Positions 1-5,996 of a stretch of DNA of 5,996 nucleotides are shown piece by piece. Numbering within the stretch: position 1 is the first letter of the stretch; the number at the start of each line of letters is the position of its first letter. The DNA is from Sphingomonadaceae bacterium (GTDB lineage Bacteria; Pseudomonadota; Alphaproteobacteria; Sphingomonadales; Sphingomonadaceae), in assembly GCA_947446935.1 (NCBI GenBank), contig CANFIV010000107.1:1-5996 (forward strand). Direction: 5' to 3'. The notes under the pieces are model-generated. The model saw nothing but the letters and a program-made list of their open reading frames with translations. It was not told where the DNA came from and did no database searches. The translations under genes were made by a program, and so were the position numbers.

Positions 1-1016
1 AGGATCAGCGTCGCGATAAAGATATTCGCCACGATCACCGCGCCTCCCGCAGTCACGCCCAGCCCCTTGGTCACGATGGAGGCCAGCGCCAGCGCCACGC
101 CCGACCCATCGGCAATGCGTGGGTCCATCATCGCATCGAGCCCGAGCGAGGCCTGAAACGCCAGCGGCACCAGCGCAAAGATCACGATGCACAAAATGCC
201 CGAGGCGATCAGCGCACGCGGCGTATCGCGCGCCGGGTCCTTGAACTCACGCGTGTAGCAAACCGCTGTCTCGAACCCGTAAGTCGACCAGCCCGCGCCA
301 AACATCGCGGCGGCCATCAAGGTCAGACCATAGCTGTCCCACGTGCCAAAATGGGCGTGCCCTGCCGCATCACGCACCAGCGGCAGGATCGGGAACAGAT
401 TCTGCGTCGGCAGATCACCGGTAATCAACGGCACGAAGCCGACCAGGATCAGCGGCGCGAGGCAGGCGATGCCCAGGATTTTCTGCGCATTGGCCGCCTT
501 CGCCGCGCCGCCGTGCTGGAGCGCGAAAGTCAGCAGCAGGAATGCAGTGCCGATGATCGAGACGGCATTGATCCGCAGTGTCAGCTTTTCGCGGATAAAA
601 CCCAGATCAAGCAGAGTGACATGCCAGGTGTTGATCGCGGCATCGGGCGCAAACAGGCTCGCCATGATGTACCCGGCGGCAAGACTGGTGCCCAGTGTGA
701 GCACAGGCGACCACGCCAGCCAGTTGCACCAGACCGAAATCGGCGCGACGAACTTGGAATAGGGCAGCCACGCCGCCGCGCCATAGACCGAGGCCCCGCC
801 AGACTTGTGCGGATAGAGCCCGGCAATCTCGGCATAGACGAAGCTCTGCAGGAACCCCATCATGATCGAGGCGATGAAAATCACCCAGCTTGGCTGGCCG
901 ATCATGGTCGCGATGCCGCCGATGGTCAGCAGCACGCCCGCAGGCACCCCGCTCGACGCCCAGAACGCGCCTTTCCAATCGAGCGAACGGTGGAGCTGCG
1001 CGTCTTCGGCGATCAT
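1..1016 (-). CDS. APC-superfamily amino acid/amine permease, 3'-truncated by window edge
   Basis: This is an inner-membrane secondary transporter of the amino acid-polyamine-organocation (APC) superfamily. The first 338 residues are visible and the frame is open to the window edge, so the C-terminal part is missing. Hydrophobic segments fall at roughly residues 22-40, 43-62, 90-120, 150-167, 180-200, 228-250, 268-290 and 305-338. Family hallmarks are '[18 protein letters not shown]' (residues 62-79), matching the APC 'E-x-x-x-x-Y-P-x-x-G-G-x-Y' region, and '[19 protein letters not shown]' (246-264), matching the TM6 'GFE...E-x-K-x-P-x-R-x-x-P' region. The ATG at 1016-1014 overlaps the betA stop as ATGA, and GGGAGA lies 10 nt upstream (1032-1027). 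The overlap implies translational coupling to betA. By context it may import choline, ethanolamine-like amines or an amino acid, or export a product; the substrate cannot be determined here. It is not a BCCT (BetT) carrier. Family confidence is high, substrate confidence low. Confidence 0.9.
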   Translation of the reverse strand, partial: MIAEDAQLHRSLDWKGAFWASSGVPAGVLLTIGGIATMIGQPSWVIFIASIMMGFLQSFVYAEIAGLYPHKSGGASVYGAAAWLPYSKFVAPISVWCNWLAWSPVLTLGTSLAAGYIMASLFAPDAAINTWHVTLLDLGFIREKLTLRINAVSIIGTAFLLLTFALQHGGAAKAANAQKILGIACLAPLILVGFVPLITGDLPTQNLFPILPLVRDAAGHAHFGTWDSYGLTLMAAAMFGAGWSTYGFETAVCYTREFKDPARDTPRALIASGILCIVIFALVPLAFQASLGLDAMMDPRIADGSGVALALASIVTKGLGVTAGGAVIVANIFIATLI

Positions 1017-2680
1017 CTTTGGCGAGTCTCCCAATCGGGTGCGACATAGTAGGGCGCATTCGAAGGCGCGAGCAGCGGTTTGCCGAGGATGTGATCCGCC
1101 CCTTTCTCGCCGATCATGATCGTCGGCGCGTTGAGGTTGCCGGTTGTGACCGAGGGCATGACCGAGCTGTCGACGACACGCAGGCCTTCGACACCGATCA
1201 CGCGCAGTTCGGAATCGACCACCGCGAGCGGATCATCGGACGCGCCGATCTTGCACGTGCAGGATGGGTGATAGGCGCTCTCGACCTTCTGGCGCACGAA
1301 GGCATCGATCGCCTCATCGCTGGTCACGTCCGCACCCGGCTGGATCTCGCGGCCGCGCCACGGTTCGAACGCGGGCTGCTGGAAAATCTCGCGCGTCAGC
1401 CGCACGCAGGCGCGCATTTCTTCGATGTCGTCAGGATGGCTGAGATAATTGAAGCGGATCACCGGCTTGTCGCGCGCATCCCCGCTGCGCAGTGTGACGC
1501 TGCCTCGGCTCTTTGAGCGCATCGGGCCGACGTGGGCCTGAAAACCATGCTCGCTCGCCAGCGAATTGCCGTCGTAGCTCACCGCCATCGGGAAGAAGTG
1601 ATATTGGATATCGGGATAGCGGATGCCCGCCTTGCTGCGAATAAAACCGCAGGTCTCGAAATGGTTGGTGGCCCCCAGCCCCGACTTCAGAAACAGCCAG
1701 CGCGCGCCGACCAGCCCTTTGCCAAAAAGATTGGCGTATTTGTACAGCGTGACCGGCTTGGTGCAGGCCATCTGGAAATAGAACTCTAGGTGGTCCTGCA
1801 GGTTGCCGCCAACCCCGGCGCGGTCTGCCACGATCTTGATCCCGTGCCGCGCCAGCTCCTCCGCAGGTCCGATACCCGAAAGCTTCAGCAGCTGCGGCGA
1901 ATTGATCGGCCCGCCCGCCAATATGACCTCGCGCCGCGCCTTTGCTATTTGAAGCTGGCCGCCGCGCTCATATTCCACACCGACCGCGCGCTTGCCTTCC
2001 ATGACCACGCGCGAGGCCAAGGCCTGCGTAATCACGCGCACATTGGGCCGCTTCATTGCCGGGTGCAGATAGGCCTTGGCCGCCGAGCAGCGCTCGCCCT
2101 TGCGGACGGTCATGTCCATCCGGCCGAAGCCTTCCTGGCGGAAGCCGTTTACGTCGTCGGTCAGGCCATACCCTGCCTGTTTGGCAGCATCGAGCCAGGC
2201 CTGATTGAGCGGGTTCTGCAAGGTGCCATAGCGCGTATCGAGCGGGCCATCTCCGCCGCGATATTCATCGCCGCCTTCATCGCGTCGCTCGGCGCGGCGA
2301 AAATAGGGAAGCACCGAGGCATAATTCCAGCCGCGCGCGCCCTCTTCTTCCCAGCGTTCGAAATCGAGCGGATTGCCGCGAATATAGACAAGGCCGTTGA
2401 TCGAGGACGAACCGCCCAGTCCCTTGCCGCGCGGGGTGTGCAGCACCCGCCCGTCGAGCCCCGGCTCGGGCTCGCTCTCGTAGTGCCAGTTCCACCGCTT
2501 GGTGTTCATGGGAATCGCCAGTGCGCTCGGCATCTGGATATAGATCGACTGGTCCGAACCGCCGTATTCCAGCACAAGCACTGAATTCGTGCCGTCTGCC
2601 GAGAGCCGGTCGGCCAGCACGCACCCGGCGGACCCGGCGCCGACAATCACGAAATCATATTCGCCCTCAGTAAGGGGCAT
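1013..2680 (-). CDS. betA: Choline dehydrogenase (GMC oxidoreductase, FAD-dependent)
   Basis: BetA oxidises choline to betaine aldehyde at the inner membrane, the first step of glycine betaine synthesis. The protein is 555 residues, close to E. coli BetA (about 556). An FAD-binding Rossmann motif GAGSAG lies at residues 14-19, followed by E38 at the end of beta-2. GMC signature 1 is near 83-102 ([15 protein letters not shown]) and signature 2 near 257-271 ([15 protein letters not shown]). The C-terminal catalytic pair is H471 (YHPSCTCK) and N515 (GNLNAP), 44 residues apart as in choline oxidase. The middle ([39 protein letters not shown]) aligns from memory with E. coli BetA. The ATG at 2680-2678 is preferred: GGAG lies 7 nt upstream (2691-2688) and the Rossmann strand begins a few residues later. 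A longer in-frame ORF reaches 2836, but those extra codons are a low-complexity shadow of betB. The start overlaps the betB end by 14 bp and the stop overlaps the permease start by 4 bp. Another GMC alcohol oxidase is possible, but resemblance and context favour BetA. Confidence 0.95.
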   Translation of the reverse strand: MPLTEGEYDFVIVGAGSAGCVLADRLSADGTNSVLVLEYGGSDQSIYIQMPSALAIPMNTKRWNWHYESEPEPGLDGRVLHTPRGKGLGGSSSINGLVYIRGNPLDFERWEEEGARGWNYASVLPYFRRAERRDEGGDEYRGGDGPLDTRYGTLQNPLNQAWLDAAKQAGYGLTDDVNGFRQEGFGRMDMTVRKGERCSAAKAYLHPAMKRPNVRVITQALASRVVMEGKRAVGVEYERGGQLQIAKARREVILAGGPINSPQLLKLSGIGPAEELARHGIKIVADRAGVGGNLQDHLEFYFQMACTKPVTLYKYANLFGKGLVGARWLFLKSGLGATNHFETCGFIRSKAGIRYPDIQYHFFPMAVSYDGNSLASEHGFQAHVGPMRSKSRGSVTLRSGDARDKPVIRFNYLSHPDDIEEMRACVRLTREIFQQPAFEPWRGREIQPGADVTSDEAIDAFVRQKVESAYHPSCTCKIGASDDPLAVVDSELRVIGVEGLRVVDSSVMPSVTTGNLNAPTIMIGEKGADHILGKPLLAPSNAPYYVAPDWETRQR

Positions 2681-4076
2681 CGATCGGCTCCATCGCGACA
2701 TAAACGCTCTTGAGGCGGGTGAAGTGGTGGATCGCCTGGGTGCTGTTTTCGAAGCCGAGGCCGGACTGCTTGAACCCGCCGAAAGGCATTTCGACCGGGC
2801 AGATGTTGAAGGTGTTGATCCAGCACGAGCCCGCATCGAGCGCTGCGATCACGCGGTGCGCGCGAGTAATATCCTGCGTGAATACTCCGGCGGCGAGGCC
2901 GAACTCGGTGTCGTTCGCGCGTGCGACCACTTCTTCTTCGGTGTCGAAGGGCAGCACGGTCATGACGGGCCCGAAAATCTCCTCGCGCACCACGGTCATG
3001 TCGTCGGTACAGGCCGTAAACACAGTGGGGGCGACGTAATGGCCGGCAGCAGGCACGCCCTCAGTCACGCGGTGGCCGCCGGTGAGCACCTCGGCGCCTT
3101 CAGCCTTGCCCTTCTCGATATAGCCCATGACCTTGTCGGCATGCGCGGCCGAGATCAGCGAGCCCATCTGCGTGGCCGGGTCCATCGGATCGCCCAGCTT
3201 GATCGTCTCGGTGCGCACTTTAAGCCGCTCGAGGAACTTCGGCAGGATGCTCCTCTCGACAAACACGCGCGTGCCGTTCGAGCAGACTTCGCCCGCCGAG
3301 TAGAAGTTGGCCAGATGCGCGCCCGAAACCGCATTCTCGATATCGGCATCGGCGAAGATGATCAGCGGCGATTTCCCGCCCAGCTCCAGCGTCACGTTCT
3401 TGAGCGTTGCCGCAGCCCCGGCCATGATCCGCTTGCCCGTGGGTACACTGCCGGTGAGCGAGATCTTGGCAATGCCGGAATGCGCGGTGAGTAGAGCACC
3501 GGTCTCACCGAAACCGTGGAGGACCTGAAACAGCCCTTCCGGCAGGCCAGCCTCGAGATAGATCTTCTCCACCTCGATTGCGGTCAGCGGGGTCAGTTCC
3601 GATGGCTTGAAGATGATTGCATTGCCGCAGGCCAGCGCCGGTGCGGATTTCCAGCAGGCGATCTGAATCGGATAGTTCCACGCACCGATCCCGGCGCAGA
3701 CCCCCAGCGGCTCGCGCCGGGTATAACCGAAGGCAGCGGGGCCCAGATCGAGGTGCTCGCCCGCAATCGTCGGCGCGATACCGGCGAAGAACTCAAGGCA
3801 GTCTGCGCCCGAGACAACATCGACAACCAGCGTTTCCTGAATGGGCTTTCCGGTGTCGCGCGTTTCCAGCGCGGCCAGTTCATCATTGCGTTCGCGCAGG
3901 ATATCCGCAGCGCGGCGCAGGATGCGGCCGCGTTCGGTGCCTGTGCGCTTGGCCCATTCCTTCTGCGCCGCCGCAGCCTTGGCGACCGCCGCATCGACTT
4001 CCGCTTTCCCCGCAATGGGCAGCTTGGCCAGCACTTCGCCGGTCGCCGGATTGATCGTCTCGAAAGTGTCGGTCAT
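2667..4076 (-). CDS. betB: Betaine-aldehyde dehydrogenase (ALDH superfamily)
   Basis: BetB is a cytosolic NAD(P)+-dependent enzyme that converts betaine aldehyde to glycine betaine, completing the pathway started by BetA. The protein is 469 residues against about 490 in E. coli. Recognisable blocks are [10 protein letters not shown] (6-15), the [18 protein letters not shown] segment (54-71), [16 protein letters not shown] (121-136, catalytic N134), IIFKPSE (154-160, cofactor-binding K157), LELGGKSP (230-237, general base E231), [12 protein letters not shown] (262-273, catalytic nucleophile C265), REEIFGPV (364-371, cofactor ribose E366) and [11 protein letters not shown] (431-441). The TRREPLG...WKSAPAL region closely resembles E. 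coli BetB from memory. The start is the only possible ATG: an in-frame TGA lies at 4112-4110 with no ATG, GTG or TTG between. Two oddities are that the usual N-terminal ~20 residues (the 'LYIHGGY' strand) are absent, and that the residue two before the catalytic Cys is Glu (E263), where ALDHs usually have Gln. No good Shine-Dalgarno sequence precedes the start. Confidence 0.95.
   Translation of the reverse strand: MTDTFETINPATGEVLAKLPIAGKAEVDAAVAKAAAAQKEWAKRTGTERGRILRRAADILRERNDELAALETRDTGKPIQETLVVDVVSGADCLEFFAGIAPTIAGEHLDLGPAAFGYTRREPLGVCAGIGAWNYPIQIACWKSAPALACGNAIIFKPSELTPLTAIEVEKIYLEAGLPEGLFQVLHGFGETGALLTAHSGIAKISLTGSVPTGKRIMAGAAATLKNVTLELGGKSPLIIFADADIENAVSGAHLANFYSAGEVCSNGTRVFVERSILPKFLERLKVRTETIKLGDPMDPATQMGSLISAAHADKVMGYIEKGKAEGAEVLTGGHRVTEGVPAAGHYVAPTVFTACTDDMTVVREEIFGPVMTVLPFDTEEEVVARANDTEFGLAAGVFTQDITRAHRVIAALDAGSCWINTFNICPVEMPFGGFKQSGLGFENSTQAIHHFTRLKSVYVAMEPIDAPY
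2688..2691 (-). promoter_or_regulatory. Shine-Dalgarno site for betA
   Basis: GGAG on the minus strand, 7 nt before the ATG at 2680, lies inside the last codons of betB. It decides the betA start against the longer in-frame ORF and shows that betA has its own ribosome entry even though it overlaps betB. Confidence 0.7.
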
Positions 4077-4121
4077 GTGCTTACATTGCCATTTCAGTTC
4101 AGAGGCGGATCAAAAAATTTA
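4077..4121 (-). promoter_or_regulatory. betB leader, no clear promoter or ribosome site
   Basis: About 45 bases separate the palindromic element from the betB ATG. A T-run (4117-4112) is followed by TTGATC (4114-4109), which could be a weak -35 box, but no convincing -10 lies 16-18 bases downstream. No AGGAG-like sequence occurs in the 15 bases before the ATG. How betB is transcribed and translated is therefore not evident: a promoter may lie within the repeat or at an unrecognised sigma site, or transcription may read through from the receptor. Confidence 0.3.
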
Positions 4122-4263
4122 CCCCTCCGACCTGCCTTGCGGCAGGCCACCTCCCCATTTGTGCTGCGCAAAAATGGGGAGGATCAAAAAGGTCCTCCCC
4201 ATTTTTCCCTGAGCCTGTCGAAGGGGCAAATGGGGAGGTGGCTCGCGAAGCGAGACGGAGGGG
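4122..4263. repeat. Nested intergenic palindromic repeat with four CCTCCCCATTT arms
   Basis: This element fills most of the TonB receptor-betB gap. Four copies of an 11-base arm alternate in orientation: CCTCCCCATTT at 4150-4160 (+), its complement at 4172-4182, again + at 4194-4204, and complement at 4228-4238. The outer pair extends to 14 perfect bases (4147-4160 with 4228-4241), and the flanks CCCCTCCG (4122-4129) and CGGAGGGG (4256-4263) also pair. Side hairpins sit in each flank: CCTGCC/GGCAGG (4131-4146) and CTCGC/GCGAG (4242-4254). Between arms three and four lies CCCTGAGCCTGTCGAAGGG (4207-4225). It can fold as two tandem hairpins or as one long cruciform stem around an inner hairpin. 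It resembles dispersed palindromic intergenic repeats of sphingomonads (recalled, not searched). No ORF in it is credible. Confidence 0.85.
4170..4206 (-). terminator. Inner hairpin, possible bidirectional intrinsic terminator
   Basis: A perfect 14-bp inverted repeat (4170-4183 with 4193-4206) extends by one wobble and one C-G pair around an AAAAA loop. A GC-rich core (GGGGAGGA) is flanked by five A on one side and five T on the other, the layout of an intrinsic terminator readable on either strand. On the minus strand it lies about 70 nt after the TonB receptor stop. A second T-run (TTTTTT on the minus strand, 4117-4112) follows the outer stem, so the whole element may terminate instead. Termination is inferred, and the palindrome may simply be a repeat. 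Confidence 0.5.
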
Positions 4264-4274
4264 CTTTTGTCTAC

Positions 4275-5996
4275 TTACTTCCCGAAGTGCCACACCGCAT
4301 TCACGCCCCAGGTGCGCGGCTTGCCATAAACAGTCAGCACATCGCCCCAATAGGCCGAACCGTCAAAGGCGTAGCTGCGGTACTTACGCTCGAACAGGTT
4401 GTTCACGAACACCGCCAGATCGAGGTTCGAGCCCTTGGGGGTCAGGCCGACGCGAACGTTCTCGACATGGTAGGGATTCTCGCGTTCGACCGGCGCGCAC
4501 ATCACCGAGTAGCAGAACTTGCCGGTATAAAGCGCGTCCGCCTGCAGCGAGGCGCGGCCGATCCCGGTGTCGAACTCATAGCGCACCAGCGCATTGCCGG
4601 CAAAGCCCGGGGCCTGCGGCAGGTTGCTGGTCTTCACCGTCACGCCATCGGGCAACAGCACGTTCTTGACTTCGCTGTCCTGCACCGCGCCCGAAAGCTG
4701 CAGCGTCAGGCCCGGGATCGGATGGCTGGTGATGTCGGCCTCGATACCCTTGATCTTGGCGGGCAGGTTGCGCACGACCTGTGCCGCGAAGACCTGCACG
4801 AAAGCCTGGTAATTCTTGTAGTCGTAGTAGAACGCCGCAAGATTGAACTGGGTATTTCCGGGCAGCTTGGCCTTCAAACCCACTTCATAGGCATTGAGCG
4901 TTTCCGGCCGATAGGGGATGTTGTTGATCGTATCGATCAGCTGGGTCGGGAACGGTGTGCCGGTCGAGAAGGTGAACCCGCCCGACTTCGAACCACGGTT
5001 ATAGCTGGCATAGATCAGCGTGTCGGTCGTCGGCTTGTAGTCGATTTCAGCACGCGCGGTCACGCCGCTGAAGCTCGGCGTGGCGGCAGACGGGGTAACG
5101 GTGACGCCCGAGGCGAGCCCGCTGCCATAGCTCCACGAGGCGGGCGTGACGGTACCTGACTTGTCGATGTAGGAAATGTCATTCGGCCCGAAATGCAGCG
5201 ACAGCGCGTAGGGGCCCTTCGGAGAGTCGGCGGTGTAGTCGCCGCGCTTCTTGTCGTGCCAATAGCGCACGCCGCCGATCAGCTTCCACTGGTCGTTCAG
5301 CTTCCACTCGTCCTGCGCGAAGAACGCAAAGCTCTCGGTGCGCTGGGTGAAGCGTACGCGCGGGTCATAACCATCGAACGGCGTCGCGTACTTCGCCTTG
5401 AACTTGCCATCGATGATCATGCCGAAGCCGCCGAAGGTCAGGTAATTGCTGCCGAAAGTGGCGGCCGCGCGCAGTTCCTGCGTGTACTGGCTGGAATTGG
5501 CGCGCTGGTAGAACACCGTGCCGGATTCGTAGCAGGTCACGCTTTGCGCGGGAGCAGGGCACGGGGCCGGAGCGCGCGGTGCGCCGAATTCCACATAAGG
5601 CAACTCTGGCTGGCCATCGCCGCTCTCGATGTAGAACTTCTTGAGGTGCGAATAGTCGGTGATCGAGGTCACGTCGAACACACCGAGCTTGGCCTCGAGC
5701 CGCAGCGAGGCGCCGAACACGTTGCGATCGACATAGGCATCGCCCGTTCCCGCCGTCGCCCAGGGCGTGCCGCCCTGCGAGGGGGTGATCGACGGGTTCT
5801 TGTAACCGCTGCCGGTGGTGCCGACCGTGCCCCAATAGGCGCAGGCCTCGTTCTCGCCGAGGAACTCGCCCTGGAACTGCGCATTCGGACATGCCGGGGC
5901 GAGCGTGAAGACGCCGGCCTGACGCTCCTTGTCCGCCTGCGTGTAACGCACCGTCAGCTTGGCCATGAAGTCCGCGCTCGGCTCCCACTTCAGGAT
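4275..5996 (-). CDS. TonB-dependent outer-membrane receptor, 5'-truncated (C-terminal barrel)
   Basis: These are the last 573 residues of a TonB-dependent receptor, an outer-membrane beta-barrel that actively imports large or scarce ligands using TonB-ExbBD energy. The frame is open to the window edge, beginning ILKWEPSADFMAKLTVRY, so the signal peptide, TonB box, plug and first strands lie outside; the internal Met at 5966 is not a start. Barrel hallmarks are FFAQDEWKLNDQWKLIGGVRY (about 225-245), YASYNRGSKSGGFTF (329-343), YRPETLNAYEVGLKAK (362-377), FYYDYKNYQ (389-397) and VNNLFERKYRSY (531-542). It ends WHFGK, with the usual terminal aromatic two residues before the end. Six cysteines fall in three close pairs (visible residues 36/52, 146/155, 495/500), probably in surface loops. 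The substrate is unknown. It lies upstream of betBA on the same strand but is separated from them by a palindromic, terminator-like element, so common transcription is uncertain. Confidence 0.93.
   Translation of the reverse strand: MLKWEPSADFMAKLTVRYTQADKERQAGVFTLAPACPNAQFQGEFLGENEACAYWGTVGTTGSGYKNPSITPSQGGTPWATAGTGDAYVDRNVFGASLRLEAKLGVFDVTSITDYSHLKKFYIESGDGQPELPYVEFGAPRAPAPCPAPAQSVTCYESGTVFYQRANSSQYTQELRAAATFGSNYLTFGGFGMIIDGKFKAKYATPFDGYDPRVRFTQRTESFAFFAQDEWKLNDQWKLIGGVRYWHDKKRGDYTADSPKGPYALSLHFGPNDISYIDKSGTVTPASWSYGSGLASGVTVTPSAATPSFSGVTARAEIDYKPTTDTLIYASYNRGSKSGGFTFSTGTPFPTQLIDTINNIPYRPETLNAYEVGLKAKLPGNTQFNLAAFYYDYKNYQAFVQVFAAQVVRNLPAKIKGIEADITSHPIPGLTLQLSGAVQDSEVKNVLLPDGVTVKTSNLPQAPGFAGNALVRYEFDTGIGRASLQADALYTGKFCYSVMCAPVERENPYHVENVRVGLTPKGSNLDLAVFVNNLFERKYRSYAFDGSAYWGDVLTVYGKPRTWGVNAVWHFGK

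Noticed and set aside
607..1059. Minus-strand 150-codon frame overlapping the permease start.
   Set aside because: It is an out-of-frame Arg-rich reading of the permease 5' end; the true frame from 1016 gives clear membrane segments and APC motifs.
2559..2571. LEYGG in BetA where E. coli BetA has LEAGG after the FAD-ribose glutamate.
   Set aside because: As I recall, rhizobial-type BetA proteins carry LEFGG or LEYGG here, so it marks the alphaproteobacterial type and is not a defect.
2681..2836. A 52-residue N-terminal extension of betA.
   Set aside because: It is low-complexity Ser/Arg/Ala sequence lying wholly within betB in another frame. The ATG at 2680 has a good ribosome site and gives the family's normal length.
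4121..4263. Possible CRISPR array or riboswitch in the intergenic repeat.
   Set aside because: Arms alternate in orientation with unequal, unrelated spacings, unlike direct CRISPR repeats, and no conserved riboswitch core is recognisable.
3516..5159. A 547-codon open frame on the plus strand, with several other plus-strand frames of 200-300 codons at 351-1049, 1790-2584 and 2589-3494.
   Set aside because: They run antisense to strongly recognised genes, have Arg/Ala/His-rich composition without domains, and one crosses the palindromic repeat. They are typical shadows of high-GC coding sequence.

Overview
The window is GC-rich and coding-dense, and every gene reads on the minus strand. It looks like an Alphaproteobacterium, most likely a sphingomonad. 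The support is the TonB-dependent receptor with the 'YxSYNRGSKSGGF' barrel motif, a BetA of the alphaproteobacterial type, and an intergenic palindromic element containing a 'CCTTCGACAGGCTCAGG'-like segment that I recall as common in sphingomonad genomes. The placement is inferred from sequence style; no database was searched.

In the direction of transcription (high to low coordinates) the layout is: (1) the C-terminal 573 residues of a TonB-dependent outer-membrane receptor, 5996-4275, whose N-terminus lies outside the window; (2) a 198-bp gap, 4274-4077, mostly filled by a nested palindromic repeat at about 4122-4263 that can act as a terminator; (3) betB, betaine-aldehyde dehydrogenase, 4076-2667; (4) betA, choline dehydrogenase, 2680-1013, overlapping betB by 14 bp; (5) an APC-superfamily permease, 1016 to the window edge, overlapping betA by 4 bp (ATGA).

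BetA and BetB together oxidise choline to betaine aldehyde and then to glycine betaine. The permease is translationally coupled to them and probably moves the substrate or a related amine or amino acid across the inner membrane. The receptor upstream could provide outer-membrane entry for a related compound, but the repeat separates it from the bet genes and its substrate cannot be read from the sequence. No betI regulator, betC sulfatase or BCCT-type BetT transporter is visible.

No clearly new system was found. The best leads are the four-armed palindrome, which can fold in two mutually exclusive ways just before betB; the unusual start of betB (short N-terminus, no Shine-Dalgarno sequence, only about 45 bp from the palindrome); and the pairing of a TonB receptor and an APC permease with the choline oxidation genes.
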